A DNA stretch of 53,623 nucleotides from positions 1-53,623 of the forward strand of contig CAZAQY010000025.1 in assembly GCA_964486845.1 (NCBI GenBank), read 5' to 3'. Both the position numbers and the translations under genes were made by a program. Positions 27,897 through 36,710 of the stretch are shown piece by piece; position 1 is the first letter of the stretch; every line of letters begins with the position of its first letter. The DNA comes from Anammoximicrobium sp964486845. Lineage in GTDB: Bacteria; Planctomycetota; Planctomycetia; Pirellulales; Pirellulaceae. Below the pieces are notes generated by a model that was not told where the DNA came from, ran no database searches, and saw only the letters and a list, made by a program, of their open reading frames with translations.

Positions 27897-28460
27897 TCAC
27901 CTTCCCGGCGGTCGCCGAGGCGAGATGCCACTGGCGCTGACGGCGCCGTCGCGATGGAGGACGGGTTCGCGAGGCGGCACGGCGGCCAAATCGGCCAGCG
28001 TGTAGCGGCCCGTGAGCAAATGGATCTGTTGGTTGGCCGATCCGATCAGGCTGTGACCCGTCCGCGGCGAAGCCACGCAGCGGCCGGCAATCAATACGTC
28101 GACGTGCCGCAGGATGGCCGGCCCCAAGGGAAGATCGGTGATTTCCGCCAACGTGTCGCCGCTGAAGACGAGTTGGCTGAGGCGAGTCCCGGCCAGCCGC
28201 TCCAGGAGATCCAGCAGAGCCTCCGGCTGCTGAAACGGCTCGCCCCCGGACACGGAGATGCCCTCGATCGTTTCGGCCGGCGAGAGGATTTCGGCGGCCA
28301 GCGTCTCCGTATCGGATTCAACCCCGGCGTGCAGATCGTGTGCCGCCGGATTGAAGCAGCCGGGACAGTTCAGAGTACAGCCCTGAAACCAGACCACGGC
28401 CCTCAATCCCGGTCCGTTAGCCCGGCTGGCAGGCTCGAAAGCATGGACCTGAATCTTCAT
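27897..28460 (-). CDS. Radical-SAM activating enzyme (NrdG/PflA-like)
   Basis: This small protein of about 187 aa binds a 4Fe-4S cluster by the motif CTLNCPGC (CxxxCxxC) near residue 29. That motif is preceded by a GPGLRAVVWFQG segment as in activases of glycyl-radical enzymes and in NrdG. A glycine-rich SAM-binding segment (ISVSGGEPFQQ) follows. The open frame extends 38 codons upstream, but that part lies in the repeat at 28475-28545; the ATG at 28460 gives the family's usual N-terminus (MKIQVHAFEP). No glycyl-radical enzyme is adjacent. Its upstream neighbours are the AAA ATPase relics, so the ancestral partner may have been lost or is elsewhere. The C-terminus is short. Confidence 0.75.
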   Translation of the reverse strand: MKIQVHAFEPASRANGPGLRAVVWFQGCTLNCPGCFNPAAHDLHAGVESDTETLAAEILSPAETIEGISVSGGEPFQQPEALLDLLERLAGTRLSQLVFSGDTLAEITDLPLGPAILRHVDVLIAGRCVASPRTGHSLIGSANQQIHLLTGRYTLADLAAVPPREPVLHRDGAVSASGISPRRPPGR

Positions 28461-28474
28461 GCTCTGCCTCATGC

Positions 28475-28550
28475 AGAGACGCAAAGCCGCAAAGAGAGAT
28501 AAGGGAAGGGACTGGGATGTTCGTTTCCTCTTTGCGTCTTTGCGTGGGTC
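28475..28550. repeat. Inverted ACGCAAAG-type repeat, copy 1
   Basis: The left arm GACGCAAAGCCGCAAAGAGA (about 28477-28496) and the right arm TTTCCTCTTTGCGTCTTTGC (about 28524-28543) form an imperfect inverted repeat around a 28-base loop, lying between the AAA ATPase relic and the radical-SAM gene. It shares its core with the repeat at 29676-29813. Such ACGCAAAGACGCAAAG units are seen dispersed in several environmental genomes. Confidence 0.6.
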
Positions 28551-28574
28551 TCCCCAAACCCAAACCCGCCGCAC

Positions 28575-29647
28575 CTATCGACTCGCCGCTTTCGCGTTCC
28601 GGCTGGCCCACGCGGTCAACAGCGCGATCTCGCGGGCGCGCGACCGAGACAACGGATAGGTCTCCTTGGCGGCGGCCGCCATGTCCGCGGTTTCCAATTC
28701 CCGGCCGGCATCGCGTTTTCGCCGGGCCAGATGGACGCGGAAGACCGCCTCGCGTTCCCGATCGCCAGGCAGTCCGACGAAGAAGATGTCATCGAACCGG
28801 CCCTGGCGCAGGAACTCGGGCGGGATGCCGCTCAAGTCGTTGGCCGTGGCGACCACGAACACCGGGCTGCGCTTGTCCTGCAGCCAGTTCAGGAACGAAC
28901 CGAACACGCGGGCCGCGACGCCCTCGCCGCCCTGGCCGCGGACGCCGGAGAATCCCTTTTCCACTTCGTCGATCCACAGAATGCAGGGGCTCACCGCCTC
29001 GGCCGTCTGGATCGCCATCCGCAGGTTCGCTTCCGATTGGCCCGCCCGTGCGGAAAGGCTCTTCCCACAACCCGGCACGCCGACCAGCAGGACGCCTTTG
29101 GGCAACGGTAGCCCGGCGTAGCGAGCCGTATTGGCAAACGCCGGAGCACGAGACTTGAACCAAGCGGTCAGGTTCTCCAGTCCGCCCACATCCGCGAACG
29201 ATTCCGGCTTGTCGTAGTAGCGACGTGGGGCCGGACCCGGCGAACGCCTTTTCCATCTCGTCGATCCACAGGATACAGGGACTGACCGTCTCGGCCAGCA
29301 TGATCGCCCGCCGCATGTTCTGTTCCGACTCGCCCAGCAGCGAGCCGAACAGGGCCCCCACGTCCAGCCGCAGCAGGGGCAGCTTCCAAAGGCCGGACAG
29401 TATCTTGGCGGACAGCTTTTCCAGTTGGTCCTGGCCCGCGCCGACGGCCGCCCGCGCCGGCGGCCTGCAGCGTGGCGTGCTCGGCCCGCATTTCCGCCAT
29501 CTGCCGGTCGCGGTCGGCCAGGTCCAGCTGCACCGCCGCGATCTGCGCCCGCAACTGAGTCAACGAGTCATCGCCCGTGCCTACATCGGCCACTGGCCGC
29601 ACGTCGCGTCGGGTCAGGGCCGCCCAGAGTCGCTGCCAATATCGCAT
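28575..29647 (-). pseudogene. Scrambled relic of Ycf46-type AAA ATPase genes
   Basis: Reading down from 29647, a short start (MRYWQRLWAALTRRD) with a coiled-coil segment (TQLRAQIAAVQLDLADRDRQ) breaks near 29450. The next part, in a new frame, is the middle of an AAA domain without Walker A (LWKLPLLRLDVGALFG, ESEQNMRRAIM, Walker B in CILWIDEME). Near 29230 the frame shifts again into the linker YYDKPESFADVGG and a second AAA domain. This one has Walker A (GVPGCGKSL) but lacks the segment up to QSEANLRM; Walker B and sensor follow (CILWIDEVE, VATANDLSG) to the stop at 28575. Neither domain is complete. It looks like two tandem Ycf46-like genes reduced by internal deletions. A 204-residue frame at the end could still be translated, but would not be a functional ATPase. 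Confidence 0.7.
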
Positions 29648-29675
29648 CGGAATGACTCCTATCAAAGACGGTCTC

Positions 29676-29813
29676 ACGCAAAGACGCAAAGTCGCAAAGG
29701 AAAGACGAAGGATGCATGCATGCACGAAAGTTGGAACAGACATTCAGTGCATGCTCCTCCAATCCTTTTCCTTCTCCCCCTTTCTGGCTTTGCGTCTTAG
29801 CGTCTTTGCGTGA
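29676..29813. repeat. Inverted ACGCAAAG-type repeat, copy 2
   Basis: The left arm TCACGCAAAGACGCAAAG (about 29677-29694) pairs with the right arm CTTTGCGTCTTAGCGTCTTT (about 29791-29810), enclosing about 95 bases with no recognisable content other than ATGCATGCATGC. This is the same family as the copy at 28475. Both copies flank the broken AAA ATPase genes. Confidence 0.65.
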
Positions 29814-29920
29814 GATATTTGATTTTCCAACTCGCTCGCTCGCTACGCTCGCTTGCAAGAGGTAAAGGGATCGAGTAGGGGACGAGTCCCGTTCCCACCG
29901 CTCGCTGTCGGAAAGCAGAA

Positions 29921-29953
29921 GAAGCCCGGCTCTTTTTGAAAAGCCGGGCTTCT
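29921..29953 (-). terminator. Hairpin terminator downstream of the HEAT-repeat gene
   Basis: A strong stem pairs AGAAGCCCGGCT with AGCCGGGCTTCT around a short A/T-rich loop. It lies about 18 bases past the stop codon of the minus-strand HEAT-repeat gene. There is no long T run, so the stem is the main evidence. Confidence 0.6.
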
Positions 29954-29970
29954 CCCTGCAGACCCGATGC

Positions 29971-31740
29971 CTACTTGGCTTCCAGCTTCTTCACGGCCTC
30001 GGCGGCCGCTTCCCGGACCCGGTCGCTGAGGTCCTTTTCCGCCAGGTCTTTGAGCTGCCCGATGACGGACGCTTCGGCAGCCGCCGGAATCCCGCCCAGC
30101 GCCGATGCGGCTTCTGCTCGAACCAGTTCCTCTTCGTGGCTCAGCGCCTTCGCCAACAGCGGAACCGCCGTCTTTTCCAACTCCGCATCGCCGGGGCTGA
30201 TCTTCAGGAGCGACCAGATGACGGCGGTGCGGGCCGCGTCGTCCACATTTTCCAGACGCTGCCGGAGCACCGGGACGGCTTCCGCGGCGGCGGGGCCGAT
30301 CTTGCCCAGCGCATAGCACGCCGTCCCGCGCACTTCCCGTTCGTCCGAGGACAGCGATTCGATCAGCACCGGAACGGCTGCTTTGGCTTCCGGCCCGATC
30401 GCCGCCAAGGCCAATTGGGCCAGTCGGCGGAACAGCACATCGTCCTCATCGGCGGGAGGCTCGCGGAGGGCTTCGATCAGCGCCGGGACCGTCGGGGCCG
30501 CCTGCGGGCCCATGCGGTAGATCAACGCCGCCGCGACTTGGCGGCGTTCCTTGACCTGTAGCGCTTCGATCACCTTGGGAAGAATCTTGGGGCCCAGCGC
30601 GGCGAGGGCATCCAGGGCGTGCCCCACCACTTGCTGATCGGGATCCTGGAGCGCCGCCAACAGCGCCGGCCCGACGATCTCCGGGTGCGAACCGAATTCG
30701 CTCAGCTCTCTTGCAGCCACGCCTCGCAGCTCGGCATCGTCCGACTTCAGAGCCGCGACGATCTGCTCGGCCGCATGGCGGACGACCTCCAGATTGTCCG
30801 GATTCTGGCGGGCCAGAACCCAGAGGCTGACGAGCTTGAGCATGGGCTTGTCGCTGCGAGCGGCGGCGACCAAGGCCTTCGTTTCCGCTTCGTCCTTCTG
30901 GTTGATGGCCCCCAAGGCAAAGGCGGCCGAGAATCGCACGGCGTCAAACTCGTCGCTTTCCAGCGCGTTGACAATCGCGGGAACAGCGGGAGCCGCCGGA
31001 GCGCCGATCGCGGCCAGCGCCATCAGGGCCTGCATCCGCACCTCCGGCTCCTTGTGGCTTAGCACCTCGATCAGCTCGGGAACGGCCGGCGCCGCCGTTT
31101 CGCCCATATCCCTCAGGACCACGCAGGCCCAATAGCACATCTTCTCGTCCTTCAGCAATTCCCGCATGGGGGGGACGGATTTCTCGCCGGCATCTGCGAT
31201 GGTCTGCAGCATGGGCAGGACCGAGGCGGGATCGCCTTCCTCCAACATCTTGAGGAACAGCGGCCGAGTTTTTTCCGGCGGAGCCCCGATCTGGCGAATC
31301 GCCAACAGCGAGCCGCGGCGGACGAGTGGATCTTCGTCGAAGGCCCGCTCGATCAGCTTCTCGACGGCCGGCTCCGAAGCTTTGCCGATCTCGCCCAGCG
31401 CGAACGCGGCGTAGGCCTGCACGGTTTTGGCGGAGTCGTCCAGGGCCTTGATCAGGGCCGGTACCGCGTCCCGAGCATTGTCGCCGATCGCGCCCAAGGC
31501 CCGCGCCGCGTGCCACCGCAGTTCTTCGTTCTCACGGCCCAGGGCCTGGACCAGCGCCGGCACGGCCGCTTTGGCGTCAGGGCCGAGCTTGTCCAGCGAA
31601 TCGATCGCGGCCAGGGCCTTCGCCTGATCCGCATCGACCGCTGCGGCCGCCAGCGATTCCACTGTGACCGCTTCCCCAGCGACCAGCCACGAGCAGCACA
31701 ACCAACCGGCTGCCACCACAAACAGAGTCAGACCACGCAT
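29971..31740 (-). CDS. Exported HEAT-repeat protein
   Basis: This is a 589-aa protein with a signal peptide (residues 1-22, ending VAGEA) and the rest made of about 14 PBS-lyase-type HEAT repeats of 35-40 residues, each with the pattern 'ARALGAIG...AVPALIKAL'. Such a solenoid binds other proteins and has no enzymatic activity of its own. The repeats run to the C-terminus with no other domain. It lies 60 bp downstream of another exported protein gene on the same strand, so the two are probably co-transcribed. A hairpin terminator follows. The binding partner is unknown. Confidence 0.85.
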   Translation of the reverse strand: MRGLTLFVVAAGWLCCSWLVAGEAVTVESLAAAAVDADQAKALAAIDSLDKLGPDAKAAVPALVQALGRENEELRWHAARALGAIGDNARDAVPALIKALDDSAKTVQAYAAFALGEIGKASEPAVEKLIERAFDEDPLVRRGSLLAIRQIGAPPEKTRPLFLKMLEEGDPASVLPMLQTIADAGEKSVPPMRELLKDEKMCYWACVVLRDMGETAAPAVPELIEVLSHKEPEVRMQALMALAAIGAPAAPAVPAIVNALESDEFDAVRFSAAFALGAINQKDEAETKALVAAARSDKPMLKLVSLWVLARQNPDNLEVVRHAAEQIVAALKSDDAELRGVAARELSEFGSHPEIVGPALLAALQDPDQQVVGHALDALAALGPKILPKVIEALQVKERRQVAAALIYRMGPQAAPTVPALIEALREPPADEDDVLFRRLAQLALAAIGPEAKAAVPVLIESLSSDEREVRGTACYALGKIGPAAAEAVPVLRQRLENVDDAARTAVIWSLLKISPGDAELEKTAVPLLAKALSHEEELVRAEAASALGGIPAAAEASVIGQLKDLAEKDLSDRVREAAAEAVKKLEAK

Positions 31741-31800
31741 AATTTTCCTCGCAGATGCAAAAGACTTGCCGCCTACTCTCGAGAACCGCTGCGCCCACCG

Positions 31801-32541
31801 TCAACTGCTGGCGGCGAACAATTCGTAGTTCAAGCCCTCGGTGAACTTCTTCGCCTGGACGTAGTCCTGGGGCGTGTAGTTTCGCAGATTCTTCTTGAGT
31901 TCCGCCTGCAGAGCCTCGACGGTCTGCTGCACTTGGCCTCGCTGGGAACCGGTCAAGTAGCCGGCCTGCGCCCGCTTCTGGTACAACGATTCCAGTTCGG
32001 CGCGGTGTGCTTGGTACTGATCTTCGCGAAGCAGGGCCGGCCAAGCAATCGTTCCCGTGAGCGGGTCCAGCTCGCTGGGGCTCAGACGGTCCGGCGCCCG
32101 CTGCCGGGCGTACCGCTGCAGATCTTCCTGCGTCGGCCGAGGCCCTTGTTCCGCCGCCCGCGCTTCGCGGTTCGTTTTCCGCATTTGGAAGTAAGCATCC
32201 GTGCCGTACATGCGATTGTCGATGTTCTTGCGCCGCGCGTCTTCCACAAAACCCGCCGCCTGGGCGTTCATCAGGTTCCGCGAGCCGGCAGCCTGCATCA
32301 TGCTGGCCATGCCCTCCATCATGCCCTGCTCAGCGGTCGATGCATGGCCGCCCCAGCCCCAGCCGCCGCCCGTGACGACGGTCTGCGGGAAGTTGGCCTG
32401 ACTCTGGGGCCAATAAGTCGACGATGTGGACGGTTGCTGCTCCTGCGGCTGCTGCAGAGCGTTGCCGGGAACGTGCGTCCACAATATGCTGCCAGCCGCA
32501 GTCAGCGCCGCCAAGACAGAAGCGTACGATCGAGCCCTCAT
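31801..32541 (-). CDS. Exported planctomycete-type protein of unknown function
   Basis: This is a 246-aa protein with an N-terminal signal-like hydrophobic stretch (about residues 8-25). It continues with a Gln/Ser-rich part, a short Gly-Trp motif (GGGWGWGGHAS), then a long, charged, helical region ending in LNYELFAASS. Its recognisable segments are ARRKNIDNRM, EARAAEQGPRPTQEDLQ and LDPLTGTIAWPALLRED. I recall similar proteins only from planctomycetes and know no function. The start ATG at 32541 has GAGGAGAAA just upstream. A CATAAT-like -10 sits about 30 bases upstream in the 154-bp gap after the TolC-like gene, so it may have its own promoter. Confidence 0.7.
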   Translation of the reverse strand: MRARSYASVLAALTAAGSILWTHVPGNALQQPQEQQPSTSSTYWPQSQANFPQTVVTGGGWGWGGHASTAEQGMMEGMASMMQAAGSRNLMNAQAAGFVEDARRKNIDNRMYGTDAYFQMRKTNREARAAEQGPRPTQEDLQRYARQRAPDRLSPSELDPLTGTIAWPALLREDQYQAHRAELESLYQKRAQAGYLTGSQRGQVQQTVEALQAELKKNLRNYTPQDYVQAKKFTEGLNYELFAASS

Positions 32542-32695
32542 AGTTTTCTCCTCATTAACGACAAACCCCCATTATGATAACCTGCAGCAGGCAGGGAGGG
32601 AATAGAGCGGTGACGGGAAACGCGAGTCTTTTGCCAGCCGGGCTGAGGCCGCAAGAACACCGAAAAAATGCGGATTATTGTCGGCCTCCGCGACC

Positions 32696-35600
32696 CTATT
32701 CCGGGAGGCGTCCATCGGTTTGGCCTGGGGGCGGAGGTAATTCCTCGACCTCGAGGTCCAGCATTTGTCGATCCGAAGGAATCGGCTCGCCGCGCGGCAT
32801 CACCATCGGGCCCGGCCAGCAATCCGTGCTCTCGCCCACTCCCGGATAGCCGTGATCGGGATCGATGGGGCCCGGATCCACCCACATGCCCGAGGCATCC
32901 AGTTGCATCGTGCCCAAGTCGAAATCCAGACCGCGTCGCAGGACTTCGTAAGTCACCCAGATGCTCAGGAACTCGTTCTGGGCCGCCAGCAGATCGGACA
33001 AAGCCGACACGGCATCGCGCGCGGCCGTCGCCCCGGAAGCCTGACTACTTGCCTGCCCCAAATTCCGGATTTCTTGGTTCAATTCGATTTGGACCGCGGC
33101 GGCCCAAACTGCCTCACGGCGGATTTCGAGGTTTTTCCGCTTCAACTCCAGCGTCCGCAACACCTCCCTCAGGTTCTTGGAAACCCGGTCCTCGAACGCA
33201 TAATAGTCCATGCGGGCCTGCTGGTACGCGATCAAGGCTTGCCGATAAGTGTTCCGTTCGCCGAGCCGTGTCAACGGGGCATCAAAGTGCAGCGCCGCGC
33301 GCAGTTGACCGGTCCTGGCGTCGAATTTGAAGGGGTTGTCGTCGCGCGTCCTCATGTCGCCGCTGAACTCGACATCCACGCTGCTGCGCAGGTCATTGGC
33401 GTAAACGCGGATCAGGCGCCACACATCGACTAATTCCGCGCGGGCATTCATCCAATCCAGACGGTTTTGCCGGGCGATCTCCAGCGCCGCTTGCGGGTGC
33501 AGGTCCACGGCGGTGTCTTCGACCGAGACGTTTTCCGCTCGAGTCCGCGATTGAACGAGCGAGATCTCTAGAACACTGCTCGCCAAATCGACAAGTTCCT
33601 GTGGGATGGCGGGATTGATGTCCAGCCGGAACAGAGCCAGTATTTCGTCCGCCGTGAGCATCGGCACCTTGGCCGCCAGCGTGTCTAATGTCGCCTGATA
33701 GTATCGGATATTGGCGAGCAGGCTGTTGTGTTCGCCGGAGTCGTCCAGACGGGCCAACGAGTCCAGCAAAGTGTCCACGAACTGGCTTGCCCGGCGCTCC
33801 AACCGGCTCACGTTGGCGCGATTGTCGTCGGCCAACGAGGCCTCCACGTCGTAAGGCAGACGCCGCCATCGGCCCAAGTCGCTCAACCAGGGACAGCTGT
33901 TGCTGATCCGCTGGTACTGCTTTTCGATCCGTTGATAGTCGCCTCGCAGGGCGTCTGCCAGCCTGGTGACACCCGGCAAACCGCCGGCCTCCATCAAGTC
34001 GCGATGCTTGCGGTACAGGGCCCGCGTCAGCGGATTGGAGTCGCCCTTCATCCAAGAGATGTCGGCACCCGACTCGGCGGCTTGCCGTTCCGGACGTTCG
34101 GAGCCTGGAGGCGCTTCGGCGTCAGGGGAGGCGCCCGCCCTTCTCTCGGCGTCCTGCAACTCTTCCTCGACGCGTTTCAGGTCGCTCAGCGCATCCTCCA
34201 GCAGGTTGAAGTACATGAAGCCGCGCGCCTGGTCCAGCCAGTCGGTGTCGCGTCCCTCTTGGCCGGCGGCCATGCTCAACTGTTGACGGATGTCCTGCAA
34301 CAGCCGCAGGTCCCGCTGCAGCGTCTCGAGGTCCGCTGGATCGCCGGCGGCCTGCTCGATCGCGGTCTGCAAGCATTTTTCCAGTCGATGGAACAGCTTC
34401 CTTCCGTCGGCGTGGAACCGCCGCAAGGGGGAGTCGTCGGCCTCGATCAACCGGTTGCGAAGGTTTGCCACCTGGTCCAGCGCCGCGCGCACGGCGCGCA
34501 ACTCTTTCACCACGCGTTCATTCCGCTCGGCGTCCGCAAGGCTGGGATCCAACAGCAGCGACTGCGCGTCCGCCAGGTGCTGGCCGACCTGTTCCTGCGT
34601 CAAGCTCACCGCCTCCTGCAGGTCGACGATTCCCCGGTCGATCAGGTTCAAAGGATCGAGCATGTCGTCCTCGATCTTGACGCAGATCGAAGGCGGCAGG
34701 CCCAAGATCATCTTGAAGTTGTCCAATTGGTTCTGGTACGCGGTTTCGGCATCGGCCAGCCGGCCCTCGGCGTTCAGGACGGCCTGACGCGCTTGGGCGA
34801 CTTGCAGCCGTTGCCGGACGATGGCCTCACTGTTCGATCCGCCGCCCTCGCCTTGCCTGGACGCTTGGCCTCCCGGCCTGGACAACAGGTCCTGCAACGT
34901 GGCATTCAAGCGGACGCTGTTGGACTTCAGGGAGTACAGGTTGAAACGCTGGTTGAGGATTTCCTGCTGGGTCTGCAACAGCCCCATGAAACCGCCGGCG
35001 CTGCCGCTGCGGAAGCCCCCCATCCCCGATCCGTCCAGCGTTCGAAGATTCCGGGACGGCCCTGCGCCGGCGGCGCCGCCCGTCATGACCTCCAGGTAGA
35101 ATCCGTGCCGGTAACGCTCCATCTGCCGTACGTTGCTTAACAACGTCCGCTCCGCCTGCGTCAAGTCCTCCATCACGCGCGCCCGGCCACCGTAACGCAG
35201 CAGCGGCTGGACCAGCATGAAGTCCAACACGGAACTGGCCGAGTACGAATCGGGACCGGAGAACTGCCAAACCAGCGAGTTGGCAAAGCCGACCACGAGT
35301 TCCGCTCCCGTCGTGCCCAGCTTCTTCAAACGCAGGCGATTCGAGGACGGGATGCCCGACGTCAACACACTGAGCGAATCCGGCGGATTGCGGAGCGGGC
35401 CGCCGGCGGCATATTCCGTTTCGTAACCGCCGAAGAACAGCGCGTCGAATTGGAATCGTTCAAAGCTCACGTCCAACGCCGAGAGATACAACTGCTGCAG
35501 ATGGCGCTGGAACTCGCGGGAATGCAACCGCGCCAACTGGACGGCCCGTTCTGCGTCCAACGCCAGCACGCCTTCCTGGTTCAACGGCAAGAACTGCAGC

Positions 35601-35929
35601 CAGTCGGGATTCTCGACCGCCGCCGTATCGCCGTTGTCATGCCAGTGTTTGAAGCCCTTCTTGCCGTCCACCTTGTGCATCAGGCGGTGCGACTCCGGAT
35701 CGTCCGGAGGCATCGGTTCGTGGTCCGGATCGAAGGGATCGAAGATGCGCGAACTCGGATCAGGATCGACGCTGTAATCGGCCAGCGACCAGCGGGGATC
35801 CTGCGCTTTCTCGCCGATCAGCTGGTACGCTTCCAGGTCGGCCTGCCGGCGATAGAAGCTCGGCCGGCAGCCCGCCACGAGCAGAACGCTCATCGAGACC
35901 GCAAGCCAGACAGCGCTTCGCAGCCGCAT
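32696..35929 (-). CDS. Giant TolC-like outer-membrane efflux lipoprotein
   Basis: This is a 1077-aa protein, more than twice the length of a usual TolC/OMF family member (about 450). I chose the ATG at 35929 because it gives a signal peptide with lipobox LVAGC (Cys about residue 17). TolC-type segments occur in both halves: about 150-320 (FMLVQPLLRYGGRAR) and the C-terminal part (RLIRVYANDLRSSVDVEF, then long helices such as ALIAYQQARMDYYAFEDRV). Between them are long coiled-coil stretches not found in ordinary OMFs. It could form the outer-membrane channel of a tripartite exporter. No periplasmic adaptor or pump gene is adjacent. The start lies 1 base past the MarR stop, so the two are coupled. 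Confidence 0.8.
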   Translation of the reverse strand: MRLRSAVWLAVSMSVLLVAGCRPSFYRRQADLEAYQLIGEKAQDPRWSLADYSVDPDPSSRIFDPFDPDHEPMPPDDPESHRLMHKVDGKKGFKHWHDNGDTAAVENPDWLQFLPLNQEGVLALDAERAVQLARLHSREFQRHLQQLYLSALDVSFERFQFDALFFGGYETEYAAGGPLRNPPDSLSVLTSGIPSSNRLRLKKLGTTGAELVVGFANSLVWQFSGPDSYSASSVLDFMLVQPLLRYGGRARVMEDLTQAERTLLSNVRQMERYRHGFYLEVMTGGAAGAGPSRNLRTLDGSGMGGFRSGSAGGFMGLLQTQQEILNQRFNLYSLKSNSVRLNATLQDLLSRPGGQASRQGEGGGSNSEAIVRQRLQVAQARQAVLNAEGRLADAETAYQNQLDNFKMILGLPPSICVKIEDDMLDPLNLIDRGIVDLQEAVSLTQEQVGQHLADAQSLLLDPSLADAERNERVVKELRAVRAALDQVANLRNRLIEADDSPLRRFHADGRKLFHRLEKCLQTAIEQAAGDPADLETLQRDLRLLQDIRQQLSMAAGQEGRDTDWLDQARGFMYFNLLEDALSDLKRVEEELQDAERRAGASPDAEAPPGSERPERQAAESGADISWMKGDSNPLTRALYRKHRDLMEAGGLPGVTRLADALRGDYQRIEKQYQRISNSCPWLSDLGRWRRLPYDVEASLADDNRANVSRLERRASQFVDTLLDSLARLDDSGEHNSLLANIRYYQATLDTLAAKVPMLTADEILALFRLDINPAIPQELVDLASSVLEISLVQSRTRAENVSVEDTAVDLHPQAALEIARQNRLDWMNARAELVDVWRLIRVYANDLRSSVDVEFSGDMRTRDDNPFKFDARTGQLRAALHFDAPLTRLGERNTYRQALIAYQQARMDYYAFEDRVSKNLREVLRTLELKRKNLEIRREAVWAAAVQIELNQEIRNLGQASSQASGATAARDAVSALSDLLAAQNEFLSIWVTYEVLRRGLDFDLGTMQLDASGMWVDPGPIDPDHGYPGVGESTDCWPGPMVMPRGEPIPSDRQMLDLEVEELPPPPGQTDGRLPE

Positions 35930-35930
35930 C

Positions 35931-36638
35931 TCACGAGGCCCGGCGATGCGCACGTTCATCGGCAGCCTCCGCATGCGAAAGAGAAGCGAACGTGGAACCC
36001 GCGTTCGGCGCAGGCCTCCCGACCTCGCCGAAAACGCCGGCCGCAGGTCTCCCGGATTCTTGAGGGCTTTCAGTCAGACGGTGTGCGCCATCGCAAGACC
36101 CGCGCACCGCCGCGGAGTCGGAAGCCCCGCGCACCGTGTCGCTGGCGCCGGCAGGGCCAGCGATGACGTTGGCCAGCCTCCGGACCACCGCAAGGAAAGC
36201 CCGCCGGTCTTGCACCGAACAAGCCGCCTCCCAATCGCCGGCTCTCTCGCCGATTTCGGTTTGAATCTCGGCCAACAATGCGTCGCCGGCGGCGGTCAAT
36301 CGCCAGTACTGTCGGCGGCGGTCGCGATCGCTCCGGCAACTGGCCAGCAAGCCGTGCTGTCGCAATCGCTCGACCAAACCGCTCATCTGCGCCGTCGAGA
36401 CGCCAACCGCAGCGGCCAGTTCCTGCTGGACAACGCCGTTCGGCGCGGCGCGGCCGCAGAGCCAGAGCACCCAGAAATCGTGGTCGCTGATGCCCCAGCC
36501 GCGCAATCGGCCGGTCAACCCCGCCCGCAGCAGCCGCTGATAGCAGGCGATCTCGTAGGCAAGCTCCAGCGCCGCTGCACCAGCCGAATCCGGCGGCGCA
36601 GACGACGGTTCGTTCCGGCTGGCAGGTCGGATGTGCAT
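35931..36638 (-). CDS. MarR-family transcription regulator with a repeat-derived C-terminal extension
   Basis: This is a 235-aa winged-helix regulator. Residues 1 to about 160 are a standard MarR fold: WGISDHDFWVLWLCGRAA, then helix-turn-helix GVSTAQMSGLVERLRQHGLL and wing SDRDRRRQYWRLT. Most MarR proteins are about 150 aa. The extra C-terminal 75 residues are Ala/Gly/Pro-rich. Residues 194-212 are encoded by a dispersed DNA repeat also present near 42386. The stop ends 1 base before the TolC-like gene, so it probably controls that gene as part of one operon. Two perfect palindromes upstream of the start are the likely operators, which suggests self-repression. The ligand is unknown. Confidence 0.88.
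   Translation of the reverse strand: MHIRPASRNEPSSAPPDSAGAAALELAYEIACYQRLLRAGLTGRLRGWGISDHDFWVLWLCGRAAPNGVVQQELAAAVGVSTAQMSGLVERLRQHGLLASCRSDRDRRRQYWRLTAAGDALLAEIQTEIGERAGDWEAACSVQDRRAFLAVVRRLANVIAGPAGASDTVRGASDSAAVRGSCDGAHRLTESPQESGRPAAGVFGEVGRPAPNAGSTFASLSHAEAADERAHRRAS
36003..36059. repeat. Dispersed ~60-bp repeat, copy inside the MarR gene
   Basis: Bases 36003-36059 (GTTCGGCGC..., CGCAGGTCTCC...) match the copy at 42386-42447 with scattered changes. Both share the order GTTCGGCGC, a GACC(T/C)CGCCGAAA block and a CCG(C/T)AGGTCTCC block. This copy is in frame within marR and encodes residues 194-212. Confidence 0.65.
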
Positions 36639-36660
36639 AGATCCCCTTGATGTGCGAAAT

Positions 36661-36676
36661 CATTCAGCACTGAATG
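36661..36676. promoter_or_regulatory. Palindromic operator 1 upstream of marR
   Basis: CATTCAGCACTGAATG is a perfect 7-2-7 inverted repeat, 22 bases upstream of the marR start codon on the minus strand. It is probably a MarR-dimer binding site. Confidence 0.65.
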
Positions 36677-36688
36677 TTTCGGACGGCC

Positions 36689-36710
36689 AATCATTCCAAC
36701 TTGAATGATT
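36689..36710. promoter_or_regulatory. Palindromic operator 2 upstream of marR
   Basis: AATCATTC and GAATGATT form a perfect 8-6-8 inverted repeat. Its centre is 31 bases (about three helical turns) from the centre of operator 1, so two dimers could bind on the same DNA face. Confidence 0.65.
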
